A stretch of DNA of 6,746 nt, taken from Solobacterium sp. Lineage in GTDB: Bacteria; Bacillota_I; Bacilli_A; Erysipelotrichales; Erysipelotrichaceae. Under the pieces are notes generated by a model that saw only the letters and a list, made by a program, of their open reading frames with translations, was not told the DNA's origin and did not search any database. The translations under genes were made by a program, and so were the position numbers. The stretch is from positions 1-6,746 of the forward strand of contig JAEEHG010000029.1 in assembly GCA_016280695.1 (NCBI GenBank). The letters are read 5' to 3'. Positions 1-6,746 of the stretch are shown here, piece by piece (the stretch's first letter is position 1; every line of letters starts with the position of its first letter).

Positions 1-6
1 AGGCCG

Positions 7-903
7 ATGATGGCAGAACGGAACAAGAAAGCACTGGGACGGGGGCTCGACTCGATCTTCGGGCAGGACGTCAGCCAGTTCCTCGATGAAATCCAGTCAA
101 ATGGCCGGGAAGCGCCGGGCCGCCGGGAGATCGAGGTGGCAGTCAGTGAGATCAGGCCCAATCCCTATCAGCCCCGGAAAGAATTTGATGAGAAAGCCCT
201 GAACGAACTGGCGGATTCCATTAAACTGCACGGGATCTTCACCCCGCTGCTGGTCCGCAAGAGCGTGCGCGGTTATGAACTGATCACCGGTGAACGGCGC
301 CTGCGGGCCGCCAAGATTGCCGGCCTGACCACGGTGCCGGCGATCTCTGTCGATTTCACCGATGAACAGATGATGGAAATTTCCATCCTGGAGAATGTCC
401 AGCGGGAAGACCTGAATCCGATTGAAGAAGCCTCCGCCTATGAGAGCCTGATCAGCCGGCTCGGTTATACCCAGGAAAAGCTGGCCCAGCGGGTCGGCAA
501 ATCCCGGGAATACTGCGCCAACATGCTCAGACTCCTCAAACTGCCGGCCGATGTACAGGATATGGTGACGAGCCGCAGGCTCACCATGGGCCATGTCCGG
601 CCGCTGCTGGCCCTGAAGGATGAAAACGAGATGTATGACGCCGCCCTGCACGTGCTGAAGAACAAGATGTCCGTGCGGGAAGTCGAAGCTTACGTCCGTG
701 AACTCAACGGCGGTAAGAAAAAACATGTCCGCCGGGAAAAGGTCAAGGATCCGTGGATCCGGGATCTGGAATACCGGCTGTCCGGCAAGCTCGGCACAAA
801 AGTCGAAGTGACCGGCAAAGCCCTGAGTGTCAGCTACAGCAGCACGGATGACCTGAACCGCATCCTTGAACTGCTCGGCTGCCTGGAAGAACAGGAAAGC
901 TGA
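7..903 (+). CDS. parB: ParB/Spo0J-family chromosome partitioning protein
   Basis: This protein binds parS DNA and, as a CTP-dependent clamp, spreads around the origin region to direct segregation with ParA (Soj) and to load SMC. The family role is established; the assignment is from sequence. The basic N-terminal start KKALGRGLDSIF (residues 7-18) is the usual ParA-interacting tail. The N-terminal CTPase domain runs from about 42 to 135, with the GERR box at 95-98 and ENVQR at 129-133, followed by NPIEEA. A helix-turn-helix lies at about 155-178 (TQEKLAQRVGKS...). The C-terminal dimerisation domain (KDPW... to LNRILELL) spans about 247-294. The length of 298 residues is normal. Two adjacent ATGs (7 and 10) are possible starts; the AGG at 1-3 suits position 10 slightly better, but the full ribosome binding site is off the edge. 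A TGA at 8-10 in another frame would give an ATGA overlap with an upstream gene, probably parA. The stop at 901-903 is followed by an AT-rich spacer. Confidence 0.96.
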   Translation: MMAERNKKALGRGLDSIFGQDVSQFLDEIQSNGREAPGRREIEVAVSEIRPNPYQPRKEFDEKALNELADSIKLHGIFTPLLVRKSVRGYELITGERRLRAAKIAGLTTVPAISVDFTDEQMMEISILENVQREDLNPIEEASAYESLISRLGYTQEKLAQRVGKSREYCANMLRLLKLPADVQDMVTSRRLTMGHVRPLLALKDENEMYDAALHVLKNKMSVREVEAYVRELNGGKKKHVRREKVKDPWIRDLEYRLSGKLGTKVEVTGKALSVSYSSTDDLNRILELLGCLEEQES

Positions 904-905
904 CC

Positions 906-938
906 TATTTGTTAAATGCATGAATTTTTTCACAAATA
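906..938. repeat. Imperfect inverted repeat just after parB
   Basis: The left arm TATTTGTTAAA (906-916) pairs with the right arm TTTCACAAATA (928-938) at 10 of 11 positions, around an 11-base loop. It starts three bases after the parB stop codon. The arms are AT-rich, so the RNA hairpin would be weak. The six Ts at 925-930 lie partly inside the loop and right arm rather than after the stem, so this is not a standard intrinsic terminator. It could be an operator for a dimeric regulator or a chance feature of AT-rich DNA. Confidence 0.4.
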
Positions 939-997
939 TGCATATGCTGTTATCGTACAATCATATAAGATTGACGTGGCAGGACCCCGTCTCCGGG

Positions 998-1026
998 TTG
1001 TAAAGCATTGCCGGAACGGCTATTAT
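998..1026 (+). promoter_or_regulatory. Candidate sigma-A promoter of the atp operon
   Basis: A -35-like TTGTAA (998-1003, 4 of 6 matches to TTGACA) and a -10-like TATTAT (1021-1026, 5 of 6 matches to TATAAT) are separated by exactly 17 bases. Transcription would start near 1033, giving a leader of roughly 15-20 bases before the atpI ATG at 1050. This fits the choice of that ATG, because the upstream in-frame TTG at 1008 would lie outside the transcript. A nearby TTGACG (971-976) is a better -35 match but has no -10 at proper spacing. The call is from hexamer matching only. Confidence 0.5.
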
Positions 1027-1049
1027 TAATAAATACTGGGAAAGTGCGA

Positions 1050-1406
1050 ATGACTGCGAAGACCTGGAAAATTTACCGGATCCTGCTGGGCCTCTCGATC
1101 TGTCTGGCTGCTGTGGACTGGCGCCTGACGACGGGGTATGTCCTGGGGGCCATCGGCAGTCTGCTGCATCTGAAGCGGGTGGAGCGCTACTGCGACATCG
1201 TGCTCGGCCTGAATGATGCGTCGGAAAAGCAGGCCCGGATCAGCTTTCTCAGCAATTATGCGCTGATGGCGGCGTTTCTGATACTCGCTGCCGTTATGCC
1301 GCAGGTATTCAACCTGTTTACAACAGCCATCGGCCTCTCGGCGGTGAAGATCGCCCTGGTAGCCGAGGCCCTGACTGACAGAAAGGAGGGTGGAAATGGA
1401 GCTTAA
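1050..1406 (+). CDS. atpI: ATP synthase subunit I (AtpI), assembly factor-like
   Basis: This is a small hydrophobic protein of 118 residues with four predicted membrane segments (about 8-22, 26-41, 67-83 and 86-106) separated by a polar, charged stretch (42-63). The glycine pattern GYVLGAIGSLL in segment 2 (29-39) resembles the poorly conserved Firmicutes subunit I family. In other bacteria AtpI is not part of the finished enzyme but helps assemble or stabilise the c-ring; that role is inferred here from position and topology. The ATG at 1050 is preceded by GGGAAAG (1038-1044), a weaker ribosome binding site than its neighbours have. In-frame GTG (1044) and TTG (1008) starts are possible but poorly placed. 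The 3' end overlaps atpB by 11 bases. The membrane-protein assignment is firm; the family name rests largely on being first in an atp operon. Confidence 0.85.
   Translation: MTAKTWKIYRILLGLSICLAAVDWRLTTGYVLGAIGSLLHLKRVERYCDIVLGLNDASEKQARISFLSNYALMAAFLILAAVMPQVFNLFTTAIGLSAVKIALVAEALTDRKEGGNGA
1384..1389 (+). promoter_or_regulatory. Ribosome binding site that sets the atpB start
   Basis: A perfect AGGAGG lies inside the 3' end of atpI, six bases before the ATG at 1396. The in-frame GTG at 1390 directly abuts this site and is too close to use, so atpB starts at 1396 and overlaps atpI. Confidence 0.85.
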
Positions 1407-2109
1407 ACTGCAGGCGGATGTGTTTTATATCCTGCTGGTAACCCTGATTATCGTCATGGCGTTACTCATTATTTCCGGCAGGATCAAAAAGGCGGATCCG
1501 CTGGCAAAGCCGTCCGGCCTGATTGTGGCAGTGCTGACGGGGGTGGAAAAGGTACACCAGACGGTCAGTGAGAATGTCGGCCCGAAGAACGCGGAACTGT
1601 TCACGCCGTATATCCTGACCATATCGATTTATATTTTCCTTTCCAATATCATCAGCCTGTTCGGCGTATCATCGCCGACGGCCAACCTCAGTGTTACGCT
1701 GACCCTGGCGATCATCACCTGGATCATCACCCAGGTGGCATCGTTCAAGTACAGCGGGGCAAAGGCGTGGTTCCACAGTTTCCTGGAGCCGATCCCGGTG
1801 TTCCTGCCGATCAACGTACTGAGCAAGTTCTCTTCGATCATCTCCATGTCGCTGCGTCTGTTCGGCAATATTCTCTGCGGCGGCATCCTGATGACGCTGG
1901 TCTATGCCGGCGCGCAGGGACTGTCCAATATGATTGCCGGATGGTTCGGTGCCAACGGCAGTGTATTCAACTTCATGGGCCCGGTCATCGCACCGGCGCT
2001 GCATGCCTACTTTGACATCTTTGCCGGCTTCATTCAGACGCTGGTATTCGTTACATTAACCATGGTATTCGTCGGGGTGGAAGTACCGGACGAATTAAAG
2101 CAGAAATAA
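1396..2109 (+). CDS. atpB: F1Fo ATP synthase subunit a
   Basis: This is the stationary membrane subunit that provides the two half-channels for the coupling ion and faces the rotating c-ring. It has 237 residues, typical of Firmicutes, with about five hydrophobic segments. The essential arginine is R154 within SMSLRLFGNI (150-159). The last helices carry the conserved PALHAYFDIFAGFIQ block (200-214) and the following TLVFVTLTMVFV. TPYILTISIYIFLSN (70-84) and FLEPIPVFLPIN (129-140) are also family hallmarks. The short N-terminal helix begins near residue 10. Translation starts within the end of atpI from an AGGAGG site, so the two are probably translationally coupled. The residues do not let me decide between H+ and Na+. 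Confidence 0.97.
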   Translation: MELKLQADVFYILLVTLIIVMALLIISGRIKKADPLAKPSGLIVAVLTGVEKVHQTVSENVGPKNAELFTPYILTISIYIFLSNIISLFGVSSPTANLSVTLTLAIITWIITQVASFKYSGAKAWFHSFLEPIPVFLPINVLSKFSSIISMSLRLFGNILCGGILMTLVYAGAQGLSNMIAGWFGANGSVFNFMGPVIAPALHAYFDIFAGFIQTLVFVTLTMVFVGVEVPDELKQK

Positions 2110-2115
2110 AGGAGG
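2109..2115 (+). promoter_or_regulatory. Strong ribosome binding site of atpE
   Basis: AAGGAGG begins on the last base of the atpB stop codon and lies eight bases before the atpE ATG. It is among the strongest sites in the operon, which fits the need for about ten or more c subunits per enzyme. Confidence 0.8.
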
Positions 2116-2123
2116 AGCTTTCT

Positions 2124-2354
2124 ATGGATATCGTTAAGGGTTTGATCGCAATTGGTGCAGGCATCGCTGTCTGTGCCGGCATGGGTACCGGCGTCGGTGA
2201 AGGTATTGCCGCGGGCCGTGCCATTGAAGCTATGGGCAGGAATCCGGAGATGCTGCCGCAGCTGCGTTCCAACATGATCCTTGGTATTGCGCTGTCTGAA
2301 ACAGCGGCCATCTACGGTCTTCTGATTGCGATTATTCTGATCTTCGTATACTGA
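2124..2354 (+). CDS. atpE: F1Fo ATP synthase subunit c (two-glutamate type)
   Basis: This is the proteolipid that forms the rotor ring and carries the coupling ion. It has 76 residues in two helices (about 5-36 and 47-75) joined by the polar loop GRNPE (38-42). Helix 1 has the tight glycine repeat from G19 to G27 (every second residue) that packs the inner ring. Helix 2 holds the essential carboxylate E59, followed by T60 and Y64. Unusually, helix 1 carries E26 at the place where Na+-type c subunits have glutamine (Q32 in Ilyobacter numbering). E26, E59, T60 and Y64 resemble the two-carboxylate site known from the Fusobacterium nucleatum ring, with threonine in place of serine beside the main glutamate and alanine (A61) instead of the next threonine. 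The ion may be Na+ or H+. The ATG at 2124 has a perfect ribosome binding site. Confidence 0.97.
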   Translation: MDIVKGLIAIGAGIAVCAGMGTGVGEGIAAGRAIEAMGRNPEMLPQLRSNMILGIALSETAAIYGLLIAIILIFVY

Positions 2355-2367
2355 TCAAGGTGGAAAG

Positions 2368-2883
2368 ATGATTGACATTGATGTATATAACCAGTTAATG
2401 CCCAATCCTCTGACCATGGCAGTACAGCTTCTCAGTACATTAGTTATTTTCCTCGTTGTCAGACACTACCTGTGGGCTTCCATCAAGGACTACCTGGCCC
2501 GCCGCTCCGACAAGATGCAGGAGGACCTCGACGCCAGTGAGAAAGCCCGGGCCGAAGCCCTGGCTGACCGCGACGTTGCCTCGCAGCAGCTGAAGGAAGC
2601 GGCCGTCCGTTCGGAGGAAATCGTGAACGCGGCTGTGAAGGAAGCCAAGACCCAGAAGGACACCATTCTTGCGGAAGCCGGCAAGGAAGCGGATGCGCTC
2701 CGCAAGAAGGCGCATGACGACATCGAAGCCGAGCGGCGTGAAATGTACGGCTCCATGAAGAAGGAAATGATCGAAGTGGCCATGGCCGCAGCCGAGAAAC
2801 TGCTGGAAGACCAGGACGGGGTCAGCCTCGACCGGCAGGCAGTTGATGCTTTTGTAAAGGAAGCGGCAGTCCATGGCGAGTGA
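2368..2883 (+). CDS. atpF: F1Fo ATP synthase subunit b
   Basis: This is the peripheral stalk subunit, which as a dimer links subunit a to delta and alpha and resists rotation. It has 171 residues: a short outside segment ending MPNP (11-14), one membrane helix (about 15-37, ending near R32, H33 and W36), then a long, highly charged helix rich in Ala, Glu and Lys (about 40-150) typical of the right-handed coiled coil. No second b-type gene follows, so a homodimer is expected. AAGGTGG (2357-2363) precedes the ATG by four bases, and atpE ends 13 bases upstream. The 3' end overlaps atpH by 11 bases. The sequence is poorly conserved in this family, so the call rests on architecture, the NP motif before the helix, and operon position. 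Confidence 0.95.
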   Translation: MIDIDVYNQLMPNPLTMAVQLLSTLVIFLVVRHYLWASIKDYLARRSDKMQEDLDASEKARAEALADRDVASQQLKEAAVRSEEIVNAAVKEAKTQKDTILAEAGKEADALRKKAHDDIEAERREMYGSMKKEMIEVAMAAAEKLLEDQDGVSLDRQAVDAFVKEAAVHGE

Positions 2884-3421
2884 GGTCGCTGTCCGCTACG
2901 CGGAGGGGCTGTTTGCCCTGGCAAGGGAAAACGGTACTGTCAAGGATAAGAAGGATCAGTGTGACATTCTGCTGAAGCTTTATGATGCGAATCCGGAGCT
3001 GACCGGTTTTTTCCGTGCCGCAAAGATCACCGATGAAGAAAAGAAGGACTTTGTGGAACGGATCTTCGGATCAGTAACGGACCAGGAAATGCGCAACTTT
3101 ATCAAACTGCTGATCGATAAGGCAAGAGAAGGCATTTTAAGGGAATCCCTGAATGAATTCATCCGTCTCGCGGATGAGGAACTGGGCATCCAGCCGGCTA
3201 CGGTATGGTCGGCCCGGGCGCTGCCGGAAGCGGAAATGCAGCAGCTGAAGAAATCACTGGAAGAAAAGACCGGGAAGGAAATCCATCTGACCAACCGGGT
3301 CAATCCCGATCTCATTGCCGGCATCAAGGTAACCGTCGGCAATAATGTGACCGATATGACCATGCGGAGCCGTATCGATCACCTGAAAGAAACACTGCTG
3401 AAAGGAGGAGGACAGGCATGA
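2873..3421 (+). CDS. atpH: F1Fo ATP synthase subunit delta
   Basis: This caps the F1 head and joins it to the b-subunit stalk (the OSCP equivalent). It has 182 residues. The N-terminal helical domain (about 1-105) opens with the family pattern [13 protein letters not shown] (5-17). The C-terminal part carries [19 protein letters not shown] (about 143-161), matching the conserved 'GG(I/V)xxxxGxxxxD' signature, followed by a basic, leucine-containing tail ([12 protein letters not shown]). Its start is inside the end of atpF, with AAGGAAG (2857-2863) nine bases upstream. The stop TGA shares bases with the atpA start (ATGA), so atpF, atpH and atpA are probably translated in a coupled way. Confidence 0.96.
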   Translation: MASEVAVRYAEGLFALARENGTVKDKKDQCDILLKLYDANPELTGFFRAAKITDEEKKDFVERIFGSVTDQEMRNFIKLLIDKAREGILRESLNEFIRLADEELGIQPATVWSARALPEAEMQQLKKSLEEKTGKEIHLTNRVNPDLIAGIKVTVGNNVTDMTMRSRIDHLKETLLKGGGQA

Positions 3422-4941
3422 AGGAAATCAGACCGGAAGAGATCAGTGCCCTGATCAAGGAACAGATCAAGAACTACGGCAACAAGATCCAGTCCGACGA
3501 TGTCGGATACGTCATCAGCGTCGGTGACGGTATTGCCATGGTTCAGGGCATTGACAAGGCGATGTCCTCAGAACTGCTTGATTTCGGCCATGATATTTAC
3601 GGCATGGTGCTGAACCTGGAAGAAGACCACATCGGTGCGGTTCTTCTGGGTGATGATTCACTGATCAAGGAAGGGGACGAGGTGCGCCGGACAGGAAGAG
3701 TTGTTGAGGTTCCAGTCGGTGATGCGCTGCTTGGCCGCGTTGTCAATGCGCTGGGTCAGCCGGTAGACGGCAAGGGCCCGGTGGTAACGGACAAGAGCCG
3801 GCAGATCGAACGGGTCGCGCCGGGTGTCATGACCAGACGTTCCGTTTATCAGCCGCTGATGACAGGTCTCAAGATCATCGACTCGATGATCCCGATCGGC
3901 AAAGGCCAGCGTGAGCTGATTATCGGTGACCGGGAAACCGGCAAGACGGCCATTGCGATCGATACGATTATCAACCAGAAGGGCAAGAACGTTAACTGCA
4001 TTTACGTCGCCATCGGCCAGAAACAGAGCACCGTGGCCAGACTCGTGCAGAAGCTGCGCGAAGCAGGCGCCATGGAATACACTACGATTGTCGAGGAAAG
4101 CGCCAGTGCGTCGGCCCCGCTGCAGTACATTGCGCCGTATGCCGGCTGCGCGATGGGTGAGGAATGGATGGAACAGGGCAAGGATGTCCTGATCATCTAT
4201 GATGACCTGTCCAAGCACGCCGTGGCCTACAGAACGATGTCCCTGCTGCTGCGCCGTCCTCCGGGACGTGAGGCATATCCGGGTGATGTCTTCTACCTGC
4301 ATTCCAGACTGCTGGAGCGGGCGGCCAAGCTGTCCGATGAACTCGGCGGCGGTTCCCTGACGGCCCTGCCGATCATTGAAACCCAGGCCGGTGACATCTC
4401 GGCTTATATCCCGACCAATGTCATTTCCATTACCGACGGCCAGATCTTCCTGCAGACCGAACTGTTCAACAGCGGTGTGCGGCCGGCCGTAGACTCCGGT
4501 CTTTCCGTTTCCCGGGTCGGCTCCAATGCCCAGACCAAGGCAATGAAGAAAGTATCCTCCTCGCTCAAGCTGGAACTGGCACAGTACCATGAAATGCTGA
4601 CGTTTGCCCAGTTCGGTTCGGATCTTGACGCGGCCACAAAGAAGATCATCGATCACGGTTCCAAGCTGACGGAACTGCTCAAGCAGCCGCAGTACCAGCC
4701 GATGAGCATGACCGACCAGGTTCTCTCACTGTTTGCGGCCAAGAACGGTTTCCTGGATCAGCTGGACGCTGAAGAGATCAGCAAGTTTGAGAAGTTCATG
4801 CACCGTCACTTCCATGAAAACGAAAAAGCCGTGGTTGATGAAATCACGGAAAAGGAAGTGCTTGACGATGATCTGAACGCAAAGCTGCAGGAAGCGATGC
4901 AGAAAGCACTCGATCAGTACAACCTGATCAGGGGGGCATAA
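3418..4941 (+). CDS. atpA: F1Fo ATP synthase subunit alpha
   Basis: This is the regulatory nucleotide-binding subunit of the F1 hexamer; it holds a non-catalytic ATP and completes the beta active sites. It has 507 residues, full length. The beta-barrel domain covers about 25-95 ([18 protein letters not shown] at 27-44), the nucleotide-binding domain about 96-370, and the helical domain the rest. The P-loop is GDRETGKT (170-177), with glutamate where most family members have glutamine. The signature [11 protein letters not shown] (356-366) contains the arginine finger R366, which reaches into the beta catalytic site. The ATG overlaps the atpH stop by four bases and is preceded by AAGGAGGAGG (3402-3411), a very strong ribosome binding site. 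atpG begins three bases after the stop. Confidence 0.99.
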   Translation: MKEIRPEEISALIKEQIKNYGNKIQSDDVGYVISVGDGIAMVQGIDKAMSSELLDFGHDIYGMVLNLEEDHIGAVLLGDDSLIKEGDEVRRTGRVVEVPVGDALLGRVVNALGQPVDGKGPVVTDKSRQIERVAPGVMTRRSVYQPLMTGLKIIDSMIPIGKGQRELIIGDRETGKTAIAIDTIINQKGKNVNCIYVAIGQKQSTVARLVQKLREAGAMEYTTIVEESASASAPLQYIAPYAGCAMGEEWMEQGKDVLIIYDDLSKHAVAYRTMSLLLRRPPGREAYPGDVFYLHSRLLERAAKLSDELGGGSLTALPIIETQAGDISAYIPTNVISITDGQIFLQTELFNSGVRPAVDSGLSVSRVGSNAQTKAMKKVSSSLKLELAQYHEMLTFAQFGSDLDAATKKIIDHGSKLTELLKQPQYQPMSMTDQVLSLFAAKNGFLDQLDAEEISKFEKFMHRHFHENEKAVVDEITEKEVLDDDLNAKLQEAMQKALDQYNLIRGA

Positions 4942-4944
4942 CAG

Positions 4945-6746
<1,802 letters not shown>

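Larger units (their letters stand above)
904..1049. other. parB-atpI intergenic spacer
   Basis: This is the only sizeable non-coding stretch in the window. Its first 70 or so bases are markedly AT-rich compared with the flanking genes and hold an imperfect inverted repeat at 906-938 and an 8-base palindrome, GCATATGC, at 940-947. The second half is GC-richer and leads into a candidate promoter and the atpI ribosome binding site. I see no GC-rich hairpin followed by a T-run, so transcription from parB may read through into the atp genes. No tRNA or other structured RNA is recognisable, and no parS-like 16-mer is present. Confidence 0.8.

Noticed and set aside
644..659. CACGTG core inside parB resembling a parS site (parS occurs within spo0J in Bacillus subtilis)
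   Set aside because: Only the central six bases and two others match the 16-base consensus TGTTNCACGTGNAACA; the flanking arms are absent, so it is probably just coding sequence.
97..960. A 287-codon - strand open frame opposite parB
   Set aside because: parB shows all family motifs on the + strand, and the reverse translation is low-complexity-like with no domain.
956..961. TACAAT as a -10 element of an upstream atp promoter
   Set aside because: No credible -35 lies 16-18 bases upstream; the closest, TTCACA at 929-934, gives a 21-base spacer.
971..976. TTGACG as the -35 element of the atp promoter
   Set aside because: It is the best single hexamer, but the region 16-18 bases downstream (around 993-1000) is GC-rich and unlike TATAAT; the nearest usable -10 is too far away.
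984..998. Small ACCC/GGGT hairpin as a terminator or attenuator
   Set aside because: The stem is only four to five base pairs and no T-run follows.
3658..4656. Long open frame on the - strand (332 codons) opposite atpA
   Set aside because: It lies entirely within a highly conserved atpA and its translation has no recognisable domain; GC-rich third positions on the + strand remove stops on the other strand.

Overview
The window holds a chromosomal housekeeping block on the + strand of what looks like a low-to-mid GC Gram-positive bacterium (Bacillota). G+C is in the mid-fifties by eye. This placement is inferred from strong AGGAGG-type ribosome binding sites before nearly every gene, a short Firmicutes-style AtpI, and the character of the ATP synthase subunits. 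The b-subunit N-terminus and the two-glutamate c subunit suggest Erysipelotrichia or Clostridia, but I cannot fix the lineage without a search.

Layout: (1) Positions 7-903 encode a complete ParB/Spo0J-family chromosome partitioning protein, probably the second gene of a parAB pair whose parA lies just off the left edge. (2) A 146-base spacer, 904-1049, is AT-rich in its first half. It carries an imperfect inverted repeat directly after parB and a plausible sigma-A-type promoter (TTGTAA, 17 bases, TATTAT) just before atpI. I see no convincing Rho-independent terminator. (3) Positions 1050-6746 hold the F1Fo ATP synthase operon in the canonical order atpI-atpB-atpE-atpF-atpH-atpA-atpG-atpD. The genes are separated by 3 to 17 bases or overlap by 4 to 11. 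atpD (beta) is cut by the right edge after 307 codons; atpC (epsilon) would be expected next.

How the genes work together: AtpI is an assembly helper. AtpB (a), AtpE (c) and AtpF (b) form the membrane Fo motor and stator stalk. AtpH (delta), AtpA (alpha), AtpG (gamma) and AtpD (beta) form most of the catalytic F1 head, central shaft and peripheral attachment. All critical residues that can be checked are present: the a-subunit arginine, the c-subunit ion-binding glutamate, both P-loops, the alpha arginine finger and the beta catalytic glutamate. The enzyme should therefore be functional.

The most interesting point is in the c subunit, where a second glutamate (E26) sits on helix 1 opposite the usual helix 2 glutamate (E59). 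This two-carboxylate arrangement is known from some Na+-coupled rotors and leaves the coupling ion in doubt. The parB-atp adjacency points to a position near the replication origin. I found no unknown genetic system, mobile element, CRISPR array or RNA gene here.
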